A stretch of DNA of 64,000 nt from Cyathus striatus (Eukaryota > Basidiomycota > Agaricomycetes > Agaricales > Nidulariaceae): positions 310,001 to 374,000 of the forward strand of contig JAOVFP010000021.1 in NCBI GenBank assembly GCA_025738555.1, given 5' to 3'. Positions 45,777 to 56,694 of this stretch are shown here, piece after piece. The translations under genes were made by a program, and so were the position numbers. A model generated the notes under the pieces. It did no database searches and had not been told where the DNA came from. It worked only from the letters and a program-made list of their open reading frames with translations. The first letter of the stretch is position 1, and each line of letters begins with the position of its first letter.

Positions 45777-46759
45777 TGTAAGTTTGCAGGTAGATTTGTC
45801 GTCGTCGTCGTCGTTATCGGTGTGGAGAAGCAGATCACTAAGCGAACTTTGTACATGTTTCACAACACCTTCCACCCACACGTGATCTCACCTATGAAGG
45901 CCCGACCCACTTTTCACCTTTCTTCACCGTCGATGCAGCAGTCGTGTTGCACTCTGTGGTTGGTCTTCTACGATCTTCGGAGTAACGGAGCGATGGGAGA
46001 GCGAACTTTGCGTATCTATCTTGGTCTCGACTTGGATGGGTATTGCGTATCTTTGAAGAGGGATTCTTTGGTTGTACGGAATTTTTTTTACTGACAGCCG
46101 TTCTCTGAAGGGATGTACAATTTATGTGTTTTATGAATGTATATTGTTTCGCGCCTTTTCTCGTTGAAGGAACAAAAAAATGAAATCCTATGGAACCGGA
46201 AATTCAACTTTACTAATACCGGGCAGGATATAGCTCAATGTCGACTGGCAGAAATCCCAAATGTCATCAGTACTAGCCAGGTCGTTGTTGGGGTCGCCAT
46301 TTGAACAAAAGAAGCAAAGAGGAGTAATATCTACAAGTCTGATACTGTGATGACGAAGATCAGAACATGTTAGTATGGCTTCGTTCTGGATTTGAATCTA
46401 GGCAGTGATATTAGAAGGCATCACCCATGGACATTGGAAGGAAAGGATTTGCGTGGTCACAAGCAATACCAAGAACAGCGATCTGTGTTGCAGAGAATGA
46501 CCAGATACAAAGGCATGATAGAAATACATTTCAAGAATGATATGTAGCAATACATTGAGTTCCAATCGTTCAAGGGTATAATATAAGTTGTGGGTATCTT
46601 CCACAGCCTTCTCTGGTCCGTTAGCGAATCAACCAACGCACCAGGAATATCAACGGCTCACCATAATACCAACTCACACTACGAGACCTTCTTTCTCTTT
46701 GACAGCCTGACCGTCTTGTTCTCGACATCTTGTTGCGGCTTCCTCGGAGTAGTATTTTC
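45777..46759. other. Intergenic, partly shared repeat
   Basis: Up to about 46390 this is unique with no gene seen. A (GTC)n-like run lies at 45797-45815 near the promoter side of the minus-strand gene. From about 46390 it matches the flanks at 3010-3356 and 30030-30379. Confidence 0.5.
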
Positions 46760-47640
46760 CTACTTACCCGGTAACACGAGAAAAGCCAACAAACGAACGG
46801 ACAACGGAGGCTCTATCTGCAACGACTCGTCCGGGTCCTGATGAGAAGGCTTTGAATGAGCCGACTTCTTGACAAACACTTTGTTCTTAAGTCGAAGGAG
46901 TCGTATCTATGAAGTGTTAGCATTGTCACCTAGCACACGAAAGCCACAGCATTACAGACCTGCCTGTCGCACTCGGCGTTCCCCCTCAGCCGCTCCAGCC
47001 CTTCATACTTCTGCTTGAGCTGCCGATTCATATCACCCTCCCTCACCCACCATGCTACCACTTCATCGCGTTCCTTCTCCTTCCGCTTCCGGCTTTTTCG
47101 TTCTTTCACCGCTAATTGCTTTTCTTGTCGACTTCTCATCGAAGATGCACAATGTTATCGACTCGCACGGCTAGATCTTCTTTCATTCGAACATCTTCCT
47201 CTCGTAGTGTAGAGCTTTCTTTCTTCAATTCGTCGCGGTCATTCAAGACGGGGGCGAGGCGTTCTTCCAGGCTTTTCGCAGACTCAGGTAATCCTTCTTG
47301 CCTATCAACATGTTGAGAACTAAAGTGTAAAGAGAGATTGTGAACGTACTCACCACCACTCCAGTGTCAATACTGCTCCCCCTCGACCTTTGTACGACAC
47401 CACAAATCTCTTTGACAGCGCGCTTCAAACTAACGCCAGGTGTATCCTTGTCAATCTTCCCTAACTTCTTCGACAGTTTCTGCCCTCTTCTCAGGCGCGT
47501 TCACTTCCTGATCTGAGAAGAAATCTACAAAGAGTTGAATCGGTGTTCCCTTCGGTTGTCGACATGAATGGCACGTATCGCGAAGCGTCGCGTCTCATTC
47601 CATGCAGTTTCTACACATTCCATGTCCTTTACATATCTTC
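46760..47640 (-). CDS. Coiled-coil gene, third copy (most complete)
   Basis: Minus strand. A 5' segment (about 47640-47360) is rich in basic residues (KKLGKIDKDTPGVSLKRAVKEICGVV). After an intron ending near 47300 comes KSLEERLAPVLNDRDELKKE and a charged coiled coil (ERKSRKRKEKERDEVVAWW, MNRQLKQKYEGLERL), with an in-frame TGA near 47145 (HLR/EVD). After a second intron the C-terminal exon (FVKKSAHSKPS, LLAFLVLPGK) stops at 46760-46762. It is also present, shortened, in both duplicated units. Its state (gene or pseudogene) is uncertain and its function unknown. Confidence 0.5.
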
Positions 47641-47859
47641 ATGTAAGTAAACTGTGCATATGATAGATCCAGGTTGTATTGCGTACGTACCGCAAGGAAA
47701 GAAGAGGAATGGGTTTATCGTCTTTTCGCGCGAGGAAGAGGTGATACTAGGAGAGAAGAAACTCAGGCATGTTTGACATTCGACTTTGACTATTCGGATT
47801 CAGCGTTCAGGATGATTAGCATAAGTCATACGCAGCTCAAGCTTGAAGCCCAGTGAAAA
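47641..47859. other. Short unique stretch, no gene seen
   Basis: Probable 5' flank of the coiled-coil gene. Short plus-strand frame without coding character. Confidence 0.3.
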
Positions 47860-48140
47860 ATCGGTCGAGGCGGATCGAGGTGGATCGACTTGGAATCGAG
47901 CCGAATCGACCGAAGCACTCAGCGCTGACCAAATTTACAAATGTGAGCCCTGGCTCGATTTAATCGAGTCCAATTGAGTAGAATAGAGAAAACTTAGATT
48001 TTAGTTAATTCGATATCATTTAGCAATTTATATTATTATTACAATTGAGAATGTAAGCGTATTCGAGTGCAATTGAGCCGGATCAAGTGATATCGAGTGC
48101 AATCGAGCGAACTGGAGTGCAATCGAGCGTAATCGAGCGC
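47860..48140. repeat. Degenerate ATCGAG repeat tract
   Basis: Many spaced copies of ATCGAG/GATCGAG/AATCGAGC with variants ATTGAG, in two clusters (47860-47920 and 48060-48140) around an AT-rich core. This is a simple-repeat tract. The variants are mostly C/T changes at the CpG. Confidence 0.7.
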
Positions 48141-48149
48141 ATTGGGCCT

Positions 48150-48290
48150 GCCCCCGCCACCCGTACCGCTACCCCCTCCCTACAGGCCTCCTCCGCTACC
48201 CTTGCTGCTACCCCCTCCCTACAGGCTGCCCCCCCCGCTACCCCTGCTGCCACCCCCTCCCTACTGCTCTACTACTCGATCCATCCAGCT
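48150..48290. repeat. C-rich minisatellite (~48 bp unit)
   Basis: Three imperfect units each containing CTACCCCCTCCCTAC with CAGGC- or TGC-type endings. On the plus strand they read as repeats of ATPSLQA in an open frame 48087-48413, but this looks like a by-product of the repeat rather than a gene. Confidence 0.65.
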
Positions 48291-48419
48291 CCCACTGCCC
48301 ACAGCCTACTTCGACCCTCTCAACCACACTCCCAACCGACCTCCACCTCAACGTGTTATCTTAATCACACCTCTAAGATTGGTCGTCGGCAGAATAACAT
48401 GAAGAAAAAGTAGAAGACT

Positions 48420-50668
48420 TACAGTTCGTAGCTCGGTTGGCAGCCCATTCCAGAATGTTTGGAAGTCTGCTTCCGTCCCATGTGGATTCGCTGTGATCCA
48501 TATCGCCTTCCGTTTATTCCTAGGTAAGAAGTGTCAAAAAAGCGCTGTAAGTAAAAGTATCACTTACTTGACTGTGTCTTTATTCTTTCCGACAGTCGCC
48601 TTTCGTGACTTGCGTGGTTTGGCGATGGCAGTAGGGGCCTGCGCTTGAAGTTCAGCTGGTGGCACGGCCGACTGGGACTGAGATTGTGCCTGGTCTTGAA
48701 TGAGCTCCTGTGGCTGGATGCGCGCCGTTTTCCTGGAGCTCAGCTTGCGTTTGTGTAGATCCGTGAGTTGCAGGGACCTGAGCCTCGATAGTAGGGTCTT
48801 GCATCGGGATCGAGTCTTGAATCAGGGGCTGAACGGTGTCTGTGTGGGTCCAGGAGTTGCAGGAACTTGAGCGTCAATGGCGGGGTCTTGCGTTGGTGTA
48901 GGTTCTTGCGCCTGGGAAGCGTGGGTCCAGGAGTCGCAGCCCCGGGAGCCTGAGTGTTGACAGCAGGGCTTTGCGTCGGCATGGAGTTTTGATCCACTGG
49001 AATATCTGGAGTGTTGGATGGCGGGAGCATGGGCTCGTCGACAAGTAGCAGTGGGGTACTGGGAGCAGAGGCTAACGTCTTTGTGGGCGCCTGATTCACT
49101 AGTGGCTGGATGACTGTGGTGACGGAAGCATGCACCTGTGGCAGGCCTCGAACATCCTTTGGTTTTCGGTTCGCTGGTAGTGGCGTGATGATGCCAAAGG
49201 TTTACACAACGAATTGTTAGCACAATATCATAATGAATCGAGAATACATACTTTTGGAAGCCTTTACAGAGAAGGCCGCATTACCACTCTTCGTGTTGAA
49301 ACAACCGGCCCTGTGTGGTTCTAACAGCTAAAACTGTCAAGAATGAACATCAACAACTCACAGCGGGTTTCTAAACGCTACTGCACTGGAGGGTTTTGAC
49401 GCCTTGAGGGCAGCACCCTTGGCCATTGCAGCATTTCCAACCGTTTTGCTTGAGCTAGCAATATTGGATAGAATCTACAAATACATTAGTAGGATATACA
49501 ATGAGATATGAAGAAGCTCACTTAATCTCTGAAGAAACTGGACTTGGCGGCTCTACGAGCATGGGTTCCTCAGGCTCTTCAGAGAGACGAAGCAGCCCTT
49601 CAAATTCGCTTCGAGTTCGGGGGTGTTCGACATTCGAGGCTTCTTTGCAGCTGGTTCGCTCTCGTTCCCATCCTTGTTGAGGTAAGTTGATTTCCATGAG
49701 GAATATCCATCAGTGGCGATCTGCGTTGCTTTCCACAAACCTGTCGAGTATAAGATAGCTCAGGATGCTTCGCACACATCTCCTGTTTGAACGCCTCTCC
49801 GACTTGGAAAGTTAACCTCACGCCAACGTTGGGCGCCACTCCTTTCTCCTTCATTGAGTGCCAGAGAGCTCTGGATGAGGCTCTGATGTTGTCGATAACA
49901 GCCGCTGAGACCGGGTTCCCTTCTAAATTTCGATATACCACAACATCTTACGCTCCTTGGTCTCCGAATCCTTCGACATTTTACACCTCTTCTTCCCTCT
50001 AGAATCATCCCTGCCGCCACTCCCACCACATGCACCTTCCCTCGCTTTGGTCTGTGGTGCCATCATCTTGTTGCGACGTGCTTTCTCCCTGAGATATGCC
50101 TTAGTGACCAAACTTGAGCTGTGCTCGATCGCTCTTCTCAAAAATACGAACAGTTGGTCTTGGTCCATAGCCATGAGTTGGCTGTACTTGTAGAAGCGGA
50201 GGTAGATGATAGATGGGGGTGGTGGTGGTGGTGGTGGTGCATGAAGAGTACGATTTTCTTGTACCATTCTCAGTAGTTTTGCATTTTCATCACTAAAAGT
50301 CAACTGGTGTTAGTAATTGTAAATATAACGAGAGGTTATGCACTTACCGCAGCATATCAATCTGGCCATTCTTGTATGTGAGCTGGCGTTCAAGTTCCTT
50401 ATTGGTCTGCAAAAGTTGAGTATATGCTATCTCATTTCTATCATGAGCCCTATAGAAATGGTTAGCTGTATGATTCAACATGAAACAAGCTACCAAACCG
50501 AGTCCTTTGAAACTCGGTTTCCTCGAAAGAATGGCAGTTTTGGGAGGGATCAAGAGGCTGCAAAGCCTGGCGAATAGTTTGATATTGGGAAATTGGGGGA
50601 CCCGACGGTGCATAGTTTGAGAAAGCGACGGAAGGGTCAGGTGTACCGAATACATAGGAAGTAGACAT
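48420..50668 (-). CDS. Multi-exon hypothetical protein (probably degenerate)
   Basis: Exon 1 (50668-50499) starts MSTSYVFGTPDPSVAFSNY. Inferred introns lead to a coiled-coil exon at 50449 (RNEIAYTQLLQTNKELERQL), then DENAKLLRMVQENRTL, a Pro8 run and a basic stretch (KAYLREKARRNKM). Near 49945 the coding frame changes by one (MVYRNLEGNP, then IRASSRALWHSMKEKG, FKQEMCAKHPELSY). After a further break, WKATQIATDGYSSW and KKPRMSN follow. The 3' part (49250-48640) is a Pro/Thr/Gln-rich region with three imperfect about-22-residue repeats of the type PTQDPAIDAQVPATPGPT in different frames. The IWHSL/HPEL/WKA-QIAT signature recalls a repeated Agaricomycete family of unknown role. Frameshifts suggest decay. 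Confidence 0.5.
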
Positions 50669-51541
50669 GGTGGTAGGATGAAAGGAGAGAGGGACCTGGA
50701 GAGGACAGAGAGCGTGTTGAGACTGGATTTGTGGGGATGTTTGGTAGCAATGTGCGGGACAAACAACATCACATGCATTTCACGGAGTGTTTTTGCTTTG
50801 ACTTAGAACTCGTTTAAGTTACTATCCTCTGGTCTCCTCCTCAGTAATTCCTCTGCTTTCCTCTAAGCTCATTATCATTCACATTTTAGAGAGATTTTTA
50901 ATAGCTCTGATATACTGGTTAATAGGTTCCTCAATATCTCTGGCTTTTCCCTCAAGAAAGTTCTCTTGAACCAGGCAATCAACCCCACTTCGTATATAAC
51001 CCACGAGCGGTCATTCTTATGTTGCAAGTCAAATCACCCACGTTCCCTACATCTGGTCTTAAATCCCCCATGTTTGCCGCAGACCCACCAGTGCTATTGA
51101 ATGGCGCCATATTTTCTTCTCCACCTTCAACATGGAGACATAATTGTCTACATTCTCGCAACCTCATGAAGGAGAAGAAACTCATCAGCTCACTTTCAGA
51201 GCTATTTTTGTGGGATGTGCGCTGGGTTCCATCAGTATAGATACCGTATAGGATTCACGAGTATGGTCTCTCTTGAGAACTATGGGTGGTACATTCAATG
51301 TAGGTTTAATAATTTTATTTGATTGATGTATTCTAACCGTTTTCATAAGTCACTCCTGCTTTCTTCGGAGCTGGTATGTTTAGCGGAATAAATGCTAGCT
51401 GGAGTTTCTGTTCGTAATATTCATCTTCGCATAACTTTTTCAAATACGTTAACTATCAATATCATACTCAGTCGGCGGCTCAATCATTGCATGGGGGATC
51501 AGTATGTGTATTGTTCTCGCAAAATATTAGATTGCTAACAT
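50669..51541. other. Intergenic, no gene seen
   Basis: Contains the upstream flank of the minus-strand gene and AT-rich sequence. Short ORFs in it have no recognisable domain. The stretch 51470-51520 may code the exon preceding the next fragment (VGGSIIAWGISM). Confidence 0.4.
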
Positions 51542-51551
51542 TTGTACACAG

Positions 51552-51934
51552 TTGCTCCCTCTCTTGTCAGGAACGGGCTAGCTTTTGGAGGGGTTGGGAA
51601 GTGCAGCGATGGGAAGTGCTGGTTTGAGTGGGGAGGAGATGTATACGCAGCCTACGCCCACCCCGATCTCCCATGGGTGCCGATCTCTGCTATTCCGTCT
51701 AGTGCTGCTCCTTCCTCTGCGGAAGAGGGAGGGTTCACGTTGGCTCAGCTACAATCTCAATCCAAGTCTCAAAATCCACCTTCCCCGTCGTCTCAACCAC
51801 AAGAAATCGCACCTGATGCAGTCGTAGTTGGTATCGTCGAGTTCATATTAGGTGTGTGGTTATGGGTTATGGGACAGGAGATTGGCTCGTTGAGCCTTAC
51901 GGGTGTTGGGTACTGGGTTGTGTTTGAGACTTGA
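51552..51934 (+). pseudogene. Membrane transporter fragment (CDF-like?)
   Basis: After an acceptor-like ACACAG at about 51551 an exon reads APSLVRNGLAFGG, a Cys pair (KCSDGKC), a Ser/Pro/Gln-rich linker and a hydrophobic helix (VVGIVEFILGVWLWVMG), then GSLSLTGVGYWVVFET and a stop. The DAxxVG/GSLSLTGxGYxVVF pattern resembles the N-terminal membrane part of fungal cation-diffusion-facilitator-like proteins, but I am not sure. It ends abruptly about 30 bp before the Plavaka relic, so it is a fragment. Confidence 0.4.
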
Positions 51935-51959
51935 CAGGCATACATAAAGTACAAAATTA

Positions 51960-53981
51960 AAATAATTATTCATCCAGTATCAGTTCCTCAATACCAGCTA
52001 GCATCGCAATATCAAGTCCAGGCTTTTCAACAATAAAAAAGCAACCTTCAAGCTCTGGATGGCCAGTAGTAGGTGGATGAGGAATAGCCGCTACCACAGA
52101 ATGGATAGACTTGACATTGACAACAAGAAGTCCCTCATCACCCAGAGGTTTACAAGATATCAAAGCACTGGAAGAAATGTCAAGTAAATAGGGATTTGGA
52201 GGTGAATAAAGTGAAACCATGGCAACTGTATCTTCCATTCTGTCGTTGTTATCAATAACATAATAGTACAAAACCTCTGCGAATTGCCAGTCTGCAGTGG
52301 CAGATACACGAAGCTGTCCGAAATTTTAAAACGCAAAAAGAGAAAATGAAAGAGTAAAATTACCTTGACATTGCGAGATGTCCGCAGACAGTCCAATGGT
52401 TTTTTTGATTCTTTCCAAGCAGATCGTGCAATCTGCCCATTTGGCAGTCGAAGACAAGACCAACGGACAATTTCTTGAAGTGGCCATTGTTGGATTGAGA
52501 TTGATACACCATTCCTATTTTCATAATAGACTCGCATGGCTTCACTCTCACATTCCCGGGAATAGCGAGGGCAATTATCAGTTGCTGTGAGTAACAGATA
52601 GCCATCTCCAAGATCTTTGGATCCTCGATGAAATGTTGGCTTCATATCAGCTAGTTCAGGAATCATTGCCTGAAGTGCATTCATTTATGCTCGTATAATG
52701 GCTCTTTGAGTAATATTTTGATATGGATTTGAGTGCTGTCGTAGTTCTTCTCCCAGATTACCAATCGTTCTCTCTATAGTCCACTGAGAGTATATAGCTG
52801 TTGGACCTACTCGTACAGTTTCTGGTGCAGCATGAGAGAGTGAATGAATACTCTGTCGAACAAAATGTATCCTTTCAACTTTTCGTTGACAATAGAGCTC
52901 TTCAAATTCTTTACTAAATTCAATAATAAGACTGTGAGCTATGAGAAGCTGAGCTGGAGTAATTCGGTGCTGAAGAAGTAGCCGAGAGCCTGAAATTAAT
53001 TTGCATAAATTAGTCCAATATTTTTCAGGGAGAATTCCAAAAAGAAGTGCTGGAGCAAGGCCATAGAGATATATTAGATATTCCCAAGCTTTGTAACCAC
53101 TGTTTATTTTTTCTGCTGGATTCGAGGGGGTCGGTCAAAAGAGCCAGGTAGATAAGGGTGCAAGCGGCAACAGCAGCACCATGTTCCTTCCAAATATCAC
53201 CTTGAAGTACTGCCCAATCCCAAGTAGACTTGTCATCATTACGGTCACAGTCAAGGTTCCTCGTAGCAGTCCAAAGATCAATTCTGTAACATTTAAAGCT
53301 GGAATATGCATAAAATCTAGCACAAGTGTGGCTATTACACCGAGAAATCGATCTTCAGGAAGCCCATCAAGGATGCTTGGCTTTGTGATACCTGTCTCAC
53401 GACGTGTATCCTGATATTCACGTTGAGTGTGACAGTCTATGAGCTTTTGAAGGTTGTAACGATAGCGATCCGTTGATGCATCAGAAGAAAAATAAGTTTC
53501 TGAGAGGCTACCAATATTGATATCTTCATGATCACATCCCTGTACTGAATAATTATCTGGCTTAAATAGTACTGGGTAGTATGTGTTGCCATTTGGTTTG
53601 CGTCTACTTGGTATTGGGCAATAAAGTCGACAGCCCATTTTCCCCCTGTAACCATTAAGACCAGTTAAAGCAGCTAAGCCTGGTCCATCTGCAGTGCCGA
53701 AACCAAAGAATAAATTTGAAGAATATGTCTGACCAGTATCGGCATCCCATATTCTAAGGCCTTCCTTTTGTAAGGCAGATAGATGATAGAGACTGGGAAA
53801 GAGAAAGGAGTCCAGGTTCTTGGGATGATTTGGTCCTGGAATGATTGCACCTGGAGCAACATAATGCTTCTTGTAACGAATATCATAATTGAGATCAAGA
53901 TAAACCCAAATCAGAAACCAGCAGTCAGAGGTTTTGCTCCGATAGAGTTGAGTGCCATCAAGTGATGTCATTAATACATAT
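51960..53981 (-). pseudogene. Plavaka/tnp2-type transposase relic
   Basis: The minus-strand protein begins at the junction with the TPR-CHAT fragment: AYVLMTSLDGTQLYRSKTSD (first catalytic Asp), WVYLDLNYDIRYKKHYVAPG, IIPGPNHPKNLDSFLFPSLY, GFGTADGPGLAALTGLNGY (second Asp) and GCRLYCPIPSRRKPNG. It continues to ILDGLPEDRFLG and then, after stops and frame changes between 53135 and 52685, to the conserved end RLPNGQIARSAWKESKKPL near 52450. This is the CACTA/CMC superfamily (tnp2, Plavaka branch). The N-terminal third is missing and several frames are broken, so it is dead. No CACTA-type TIR was identified. Confidence 0.8.
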
Positions 53982-54030
53982 GCATGAAGGGGCCCAGGTG
54001 CACAGAGAAGGGGTGATTCAAACACCTATT

Positions 54031-54682
54031 TAGTGATGAGCAAGAGGTACAGTGTACCCTGGGGGTCCATGGGTAGGGTCCAAGGGGGGTAGGGGTAAGG
54101 GTCCAGATTTTTCAGAAATGAAAATACTAAATGAACATGGTACTACTACTTCAACATGTTTAAAGCTCTGAGTTTGATATATATTTAGATACATGTCATT
54201 CTCTAAATGTTTATAGAGGGTGAACTGTATAAAAACACTATATATTTGAAGAAGACAAGTACTGAAACCATTTATGGGATGTAAGTAGTAACTAGTGAAT
54301 ATATGAACATGATGTAGATTTTATATTTAAAAATACTAAATAGTCTCCCCTTTATTCTTCCTTTATTCTCCTCTGTTACAAGTAACTGGCATGTAATTAG
54401 ACCTGAATATCAAATATTGTTCATTCAACATCTCATATAAATTAATTACATGTAATCTTAGAAGTATACTTTGAATAATGGGAAGAATATTCTGTATTGA
54501 TAATTATATATCAGTGATCATTCAGTCTGTACCCCCACCTGATACCCTGGGGGTATGGGTAAGGGTCTGTACCCCTTGGACCCTTCATGGATACCCCTAC
54601 CCTTGCCAAGGGTAGGGGTATTTGGGGGGTAAGGGTAAGGGTACAGCTCAGATACTCAGGGGTATATCCCTGCTCATCACTA
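54031..54682. mobile_element. hAT-type MITE
   Basis: A 652-bp element with perfect 12-bp terminal inverted repeats TAGTGATGAGCA/TGCTCATCACTA and a perfect 8-bp target duplication CACCTATT (54023-54030 and 54683-54690), the hallmark of hAT. Both ends carry G-rich GGGTAAGGGT/GGGTAGGGGT-type subterminal repeats in the same and opposite orientation. The centre is AT-rich. No transposase, so non-autonomous. Confidence 0.93.
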
Positions 54683-54934
54683 CACCTATTGGACACAGAG
54701 ATTTGCCTGGACTCCTCAGCAACCTAGGAAGTTCTATGCAAACAATATTTCACACTACAGGGAACAAGTCTGATCTCTCTGAAGCAATCTTGTTTCACAA
54801 AGAAGCTGTTTATCTAACTCTCGATGATAGTATTGGGCAGATGGAATGTCTAAGAAATCTAGGAGGGGCATTGCACAGTAGATATATGCTTGCACACCAG
54901 TAATCTGACCTCAATGATAGTCTCAGCACATTAA

Positions 54935-55417
54935 TGTTACGATAAAGTTCTGGTTGGGACTTTTATCGTACAAGTCCGATAGTCACGTGATTTACAAGTT
55001 TAAAGAACGAATAGACCAGTTTATTGAGTTCGAGTCTCTATTCACGAGCTCTTAAGTTGTTTAGACTTAAGTACGAGCGAGGTGAATGAATCAAGTAAAG
55101 CTAGTTCGATTTAAGCTGAAGCTTGAGCTCTACAGCCCAAGTTACTACTGTTTAAATACAAACAAGTTCATACTAATAATAAGTAGAAATGTAACCAAAT
55201 AAGTAAAGATACTGTGCATTGACTGTGCATTACTGCGGCGCAGTAAGAAGGAAGAAAGTTATACTAAGTAAGGTAAATGACTCGAGATGAGTCAAAAATA
55301 AGTGACAGTCGTGTAAGTAAAGAGGAAGTGTGTTTGGTATCAAGGATGATACCAAACAAGCTATTGAAATGTAAAGAAAACATATGTAAATAGAATAAAG
55401 TAAAGAAAATCGTAACA
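54935..55417 (-). repeat. Gypsy 3' LTR
   Basis: 483 bp with terminal inverted repeats TGTTACGAT/ATCGTAACA (9 bp, perfect). It is the 3' LTR relative to the minus-strand genes. Contains GATGATACCAAACA and repeated AAGTAAAG motifs. Confidence 0.93.
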
Positions 55418-55462
55418 TTACCCCCGAGTTAAAGCGTGAAGTTCACCGTAACTTCACTAATA

Positions 55463-56657
55463 TCAGTTGCCCGGATAGAAGTCCCCGAGGACGTCGTAGT
55501 CGTCTGGATCCTCCGTCTTGAGGAGGTGTTCCTCCCATGCCTGTTCCCCTGACTTACCGTTGGGTCGAATTCCACAGAAGTAGAACTTCTCCGAATTGAC
55601 TCTCCTGCCTCTCTCTCTCTCCTGTCGTTCCTCCCTATGGGAACGGAACCCCTTCCCATCCTTCAGCTCCCCCTGCCCCGTGATCTTGCTCCGCCGTTCT
55701 GTGTAGCAAAATCCCTTGTAGTGTGAGGCGCATCCGTCCTTTCCACAGGGATCCAGGCTGATGGACCTAGTATCTGTCTCCATGCGTTTCTTCGTTCGGG
55801 AGTATATGGTGGTAAGGGGGTGTCTCTTCGTGGGGGGTATGGTCGTCGTGGAGCGAAGTGATTGGGACAAGAAGGGGCGGTGTGCCCGGGGGCATTTCGA
55901 TAACAGCGGTTGCACCGATAGTCTGGGCAGTCCTTCTTAATGTGTGTTGTGCTGCCACAGAGGAAACAATGTTGATCGGGGTTGGAGATGGACTTCTGGA
56001 AGGGAGGGCACTCGTCAGGTACAGTGTTGCTGGTGGTGGCGAGATAGGGCGCCAGGGTGTCGCCGGTCGAGATGGCGGTTCGTGTTCTGATGTCTCTGTA
56101 CTGTTCGGGAGTGGTATGTTCTCAGAGAGAGTGAGATTGTGGATGGAGGTAGAAACTGCCTCCAATATGACGGACTCCAAGTTCGCCATTCGGCTTATCA
56201 TCCTTGGTTCTCTCACCGCTGCTATCGTTAGAGGGGTTGCCGGTGCGTCTAGAAACTGTGCTACTTCGGTAGCACGGTGCAGCCCTGCATCGAACATTCC
56301 TTGTATAGCATTAACCTGATTCCTCCTGCAGGCGTTCTCCATTTCTATGGCTTCTCGAAAGATGTCAAACTGGGTGACTAGAGCGTTCCCGTTTGGCAGG
56401 TCGGAGAGGAAGTTCTGAGTTGAGGTTACTTGGTGTTCAGGTACATTTTGCAAGGCGTCGTGGTATTCGTTAATGAGTTCGAGGGGTGCAGTGGGTCGTT
56501 CAAGCAGAGAGTGTCGGTAGTTGATGTTAGCGATGATGGGGGGAAGCATAAGTTGTTCGGCAGAATGGATGAAGGTGGGGCAAGTGTTTTCGGTAGAAGG
56601 AAGGGAGCCAGTGGAAGAGGAAACGTTGTTAGAAGACATTGTAAAGGGAAGATACAA
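55463..56657 (-). pseudogene. Gypsy third ORF with two zinc knuckles
   Basis: Downstream of pol. The first frame (56657) starts MSSNNVSSSTGSLPSTENT after a short leader and encodes a helical, then Pro-rich region (PATPWRPISPPPATLYL). The overlapping -1 frame encodes tandem CCHC knuckles CFLCGSTTHIKKDC and CNRCYRNAPGHTAPSC (55867-55968). The third frame (55915-55463) continues with CGKDGCASHYKGFCYTERR and ends at 55463. The original protein seems to have used pieces of three frames, so either two frameshift lesions occurred or there are overlapping genes. Possible role: a nucleic-acid chaperone or accessory gag-like protein; family not established. Confidence 0.6.
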
Positions 56658-56694
56658 CTAGTTAATCATTGGCAGTTTGTAGTAAACTGTCGTT

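Noticed and set aside
55858..56319. Plus-strand ORF opposite Gypsy ORF3
   Set aside because: Antisense to the Pro-rich/zinc-knuckle ORF; no family resemblance.
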